A DNA stretch of 64,000 nucleotides from Cephaloticoccus primus (lineage in GTDB: Bacteria > Verrucomicrobiota > Verrucomicrobiia > Opitutales > Opitutaceae), in NCBI RefSeq assembly GCF_001580015.1, contig NZ_LSZQ01000009.1:1-64000 (forward strand), in the 5' to 3' direction. Positions 63,144 through 64,000 of this stretch are shown here, in pieces (the first letter of the stretch is position 1; the number at the start of each line of letters is the position of its first letter). Under the pieces are notes generated by a model that worked only from the letters and a program-made list of their open reading frames with translations, had not been told where the DNA came from and did not search any database. A program made the position numbers and the translations under genes.

Positions 63144-63887
63144 ATGTTACTCTCCATGCAGTTGTTTTCGACACATAGGTTTCAGAACTATGTGCAGTTT
63201 ATTAAAAATCTTGGCGAAATGGGCTATGATGCGGTCGAGGGCTATCCGGCCAATTTTGAAGATAGGCATAATATTCGCGCCGCCCTTGATGGGGCCGGAA
63301 TGACGATGCCCACCGTCCATATGGGCCTGCCAATGCTGGAAGATGAGTTTGATACAGCCTTGGGTATTTGCCGCGATCTGGGCGTAAAAACAATCTACGT
63401 GCCTGGCTATGATACATCGAAGTTTAAAACGGTCGCCGACTGGTCGGCTTTTGCAAGGCGACTGGGCGAGGTGGGGAAGCGCGTGCAGGATGCGGGCTTC
63501 GGCTACGGTTGGCATAACCATACGGACGAGTTTAAACGCCTGGAAGACGGGCGTTATATAATGGAAGTGCTCCTCGATGAGGCGCCGAATATCGAATGGC
63601 AGGCCGATATTGCCTGGGTGGATAAGGGCGGGGCCGATCCGCTCGAACTGACGGGGAAATATAGCAATCGCGTTACTGCTCTGCACTTTAGGGAGCTCAC
63701 CCAACACAGTGAGTCGGCTGGCCCGCTCGGCCGTTTGCTCGACTGGGATGCCTATTTCGCCCCGGAGCGGAATTCTAAAATCAAGCTCATTGTCGTGGAG
63801 CATGAGGCGCAGCCCACAGCCGAGAGTTTATACAGGTTTGCAAAGGAACTCGCTGATACATACAAAACAATAAAAACCAAGTCATGA
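63144..63887 (+). CDS. Sugar phosphate isomerase/epimerase (xylose isomerase-like TIM barrel)
   Basis: AP-endonuclease-2-like TIM barrel, 247 residues from the ATG at 63144, which has AAAAGG about 7 nt upstream. Marks are MGYDAVEGYP, MGLPMLEDEFDTALGICRDLGVKTIYVPGY (about 58-87), FGYGWHNHTDEFKRL with metal-site His, EWQADIAWVDKGGADPLEL and KLIVVEHEAQP. No signal peptide. Its stop overlaps the ATG of the next oxidoreductase gene (63884-63887), forming an operon. The DNA is poorer in GC than the rest of the window, which may point to later arrival. Confidence 0.85.
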   Translation: MLLSMQLFSTHRFQNYVQFIKNLGEMGYDAVEGYPANFEDRHNIRAALDGAGMTMPTVHMGLPMLEDEFDTALGICRDLGVKTIYVPGYDTSKFKTVADWSAFARRLGEVGKRVQDAGFGYGWHNHTDEFKRLEDGRYIMEVLLDEAPNIEWQADIAWVDKGGADPLELTGKYSNRVTALHFRELTQHSESAGPLGRLLDWDAYFAPERNSKIKLIVVEHEAQPTAESLYRFAKELADTYKTIKTKS

Positions 63888-64000
63888 CCAAAGTAATGAA
63901 CGTGGGAATCATGGGATGTGGAAACATCTCTAAAAGCTACCTGAGCCTGGCGCCGCTTTTCCGTGGCATAAAGATCGTAGCGGTGGCCGATGTGGTCGCC
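63884..64000 (+). CDS. Gfo/Idh/MocA oxidoreductase, N-terminal part
   Basis: Only the first 39 codons are in the window. MTKVMNVGIMGCGNISKSYL and GIKIVAVADVVA form the start of a Rossmann fold with G-x-G-x-x-G-like spacing, as in Gfo/Idh/MocA enzymes. It overlaps the preceding isomerase gene by 4 nt, a common pairing in sugar or inositol pathways. Confidence 0.75.
   Translation, partial: MTKVMNVGIMGCGNISKSYLSLAPLFRGIKIVAVADVVA

Overview
The window reads as a chromosomal segment of a GC-rich Gram-negative bacterium, most likely a member of the Opitutales/Opitutaceae (Verrucomicrobiota). This rests on PEP-CTERM tails, TonB-dependent receptors with a VVLSxFxVSSE-type N-terminus and no SusD partner, an orphan family-1 solute-binding protein, GH88, an OleC-OleD pair, SlyX, TatC, MarC and a rhomboid protease with a C-terminal helical tail. 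The phylum is an inference from gene content; no rRNA or tRNA gene is visible.

Layout. 1-8.3 kb: end of a PEP-CTERM protein, Prc protease, rhomboid protease, ferredoxin, MenB, CorC/HlyC-type protein. 8.6-14.2 kb: glycine-zipper surface protein, class II aldolase, PPDK with a basic tail. 14.2-21.1 kb: TatC, a TonB receptor plus solute-binding protein pair, a DUF6580-type membrane protein, peptide deformylase. 21.2-24.6 kb: two unrecognised membrane/coiled-coil genes that may form a stator-like pair. 24.9-36.4 kb: MarC, GH88, RlmN, a second TonB receptor, MiaB, Gmk. 37.0-45.3 kb: a nine-gene leftward operon panB-panC-coaC-coaB-coaX-panD-nadA-nadC-nadB covering most of pantothenate/CoA synthesis and the aspartate route to NAD. 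45.5-52.3 kb: OppA-like lipoprotein, Fic protein, Gnd, RNase D. 52.3-56.3 kb: OleC, OleD, a YhhQ-type transporter, SlyX. 56.4-64 kb: secreted phosphodiester glycosidase, two Gfo/Idh/MocA oxidoreductases, a small outer-membrane barrel, and an amino-sugar-like kinase/SIS/isomerase group.

The outstanding feature is not a gene. About ten modular palindromic elements (called MPE here) of 200-415 bp lie between genes. Good copies have 19-bp terminal inverted repeats (CCACTGCGCGTGGGGCGGT and its complement) and enclose a recurring set of hairpins: one built on TACTGTGCGGTTTGC with 22-27-bp arms and a 3-nt loop, one built on AATTTGCGATTTTG, and several short ones. Arm sequences differ between copies while pairing is kept. 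Nearly every copy ends 5-60 nt from a stop codon. Pieces of the same modules lie in frame inside genes: coaX holds a 26-nt perfect match to one copy, oleC has two insertions with shared modules, and the BadF-type kinase gene contains a similar palindrome. This resembles the behaviour of rickettsial palindromic elements but with different sequence and structure.

Other notable structures: both TonB receptor genes have an 8-copy tandem repeat upstream (8-mer in one, 7-mer in the other); one receptor segment is bracketed by a 19-bp direct repeat; and the fic gene is bracketed by near-identical AT-rich palindromes.
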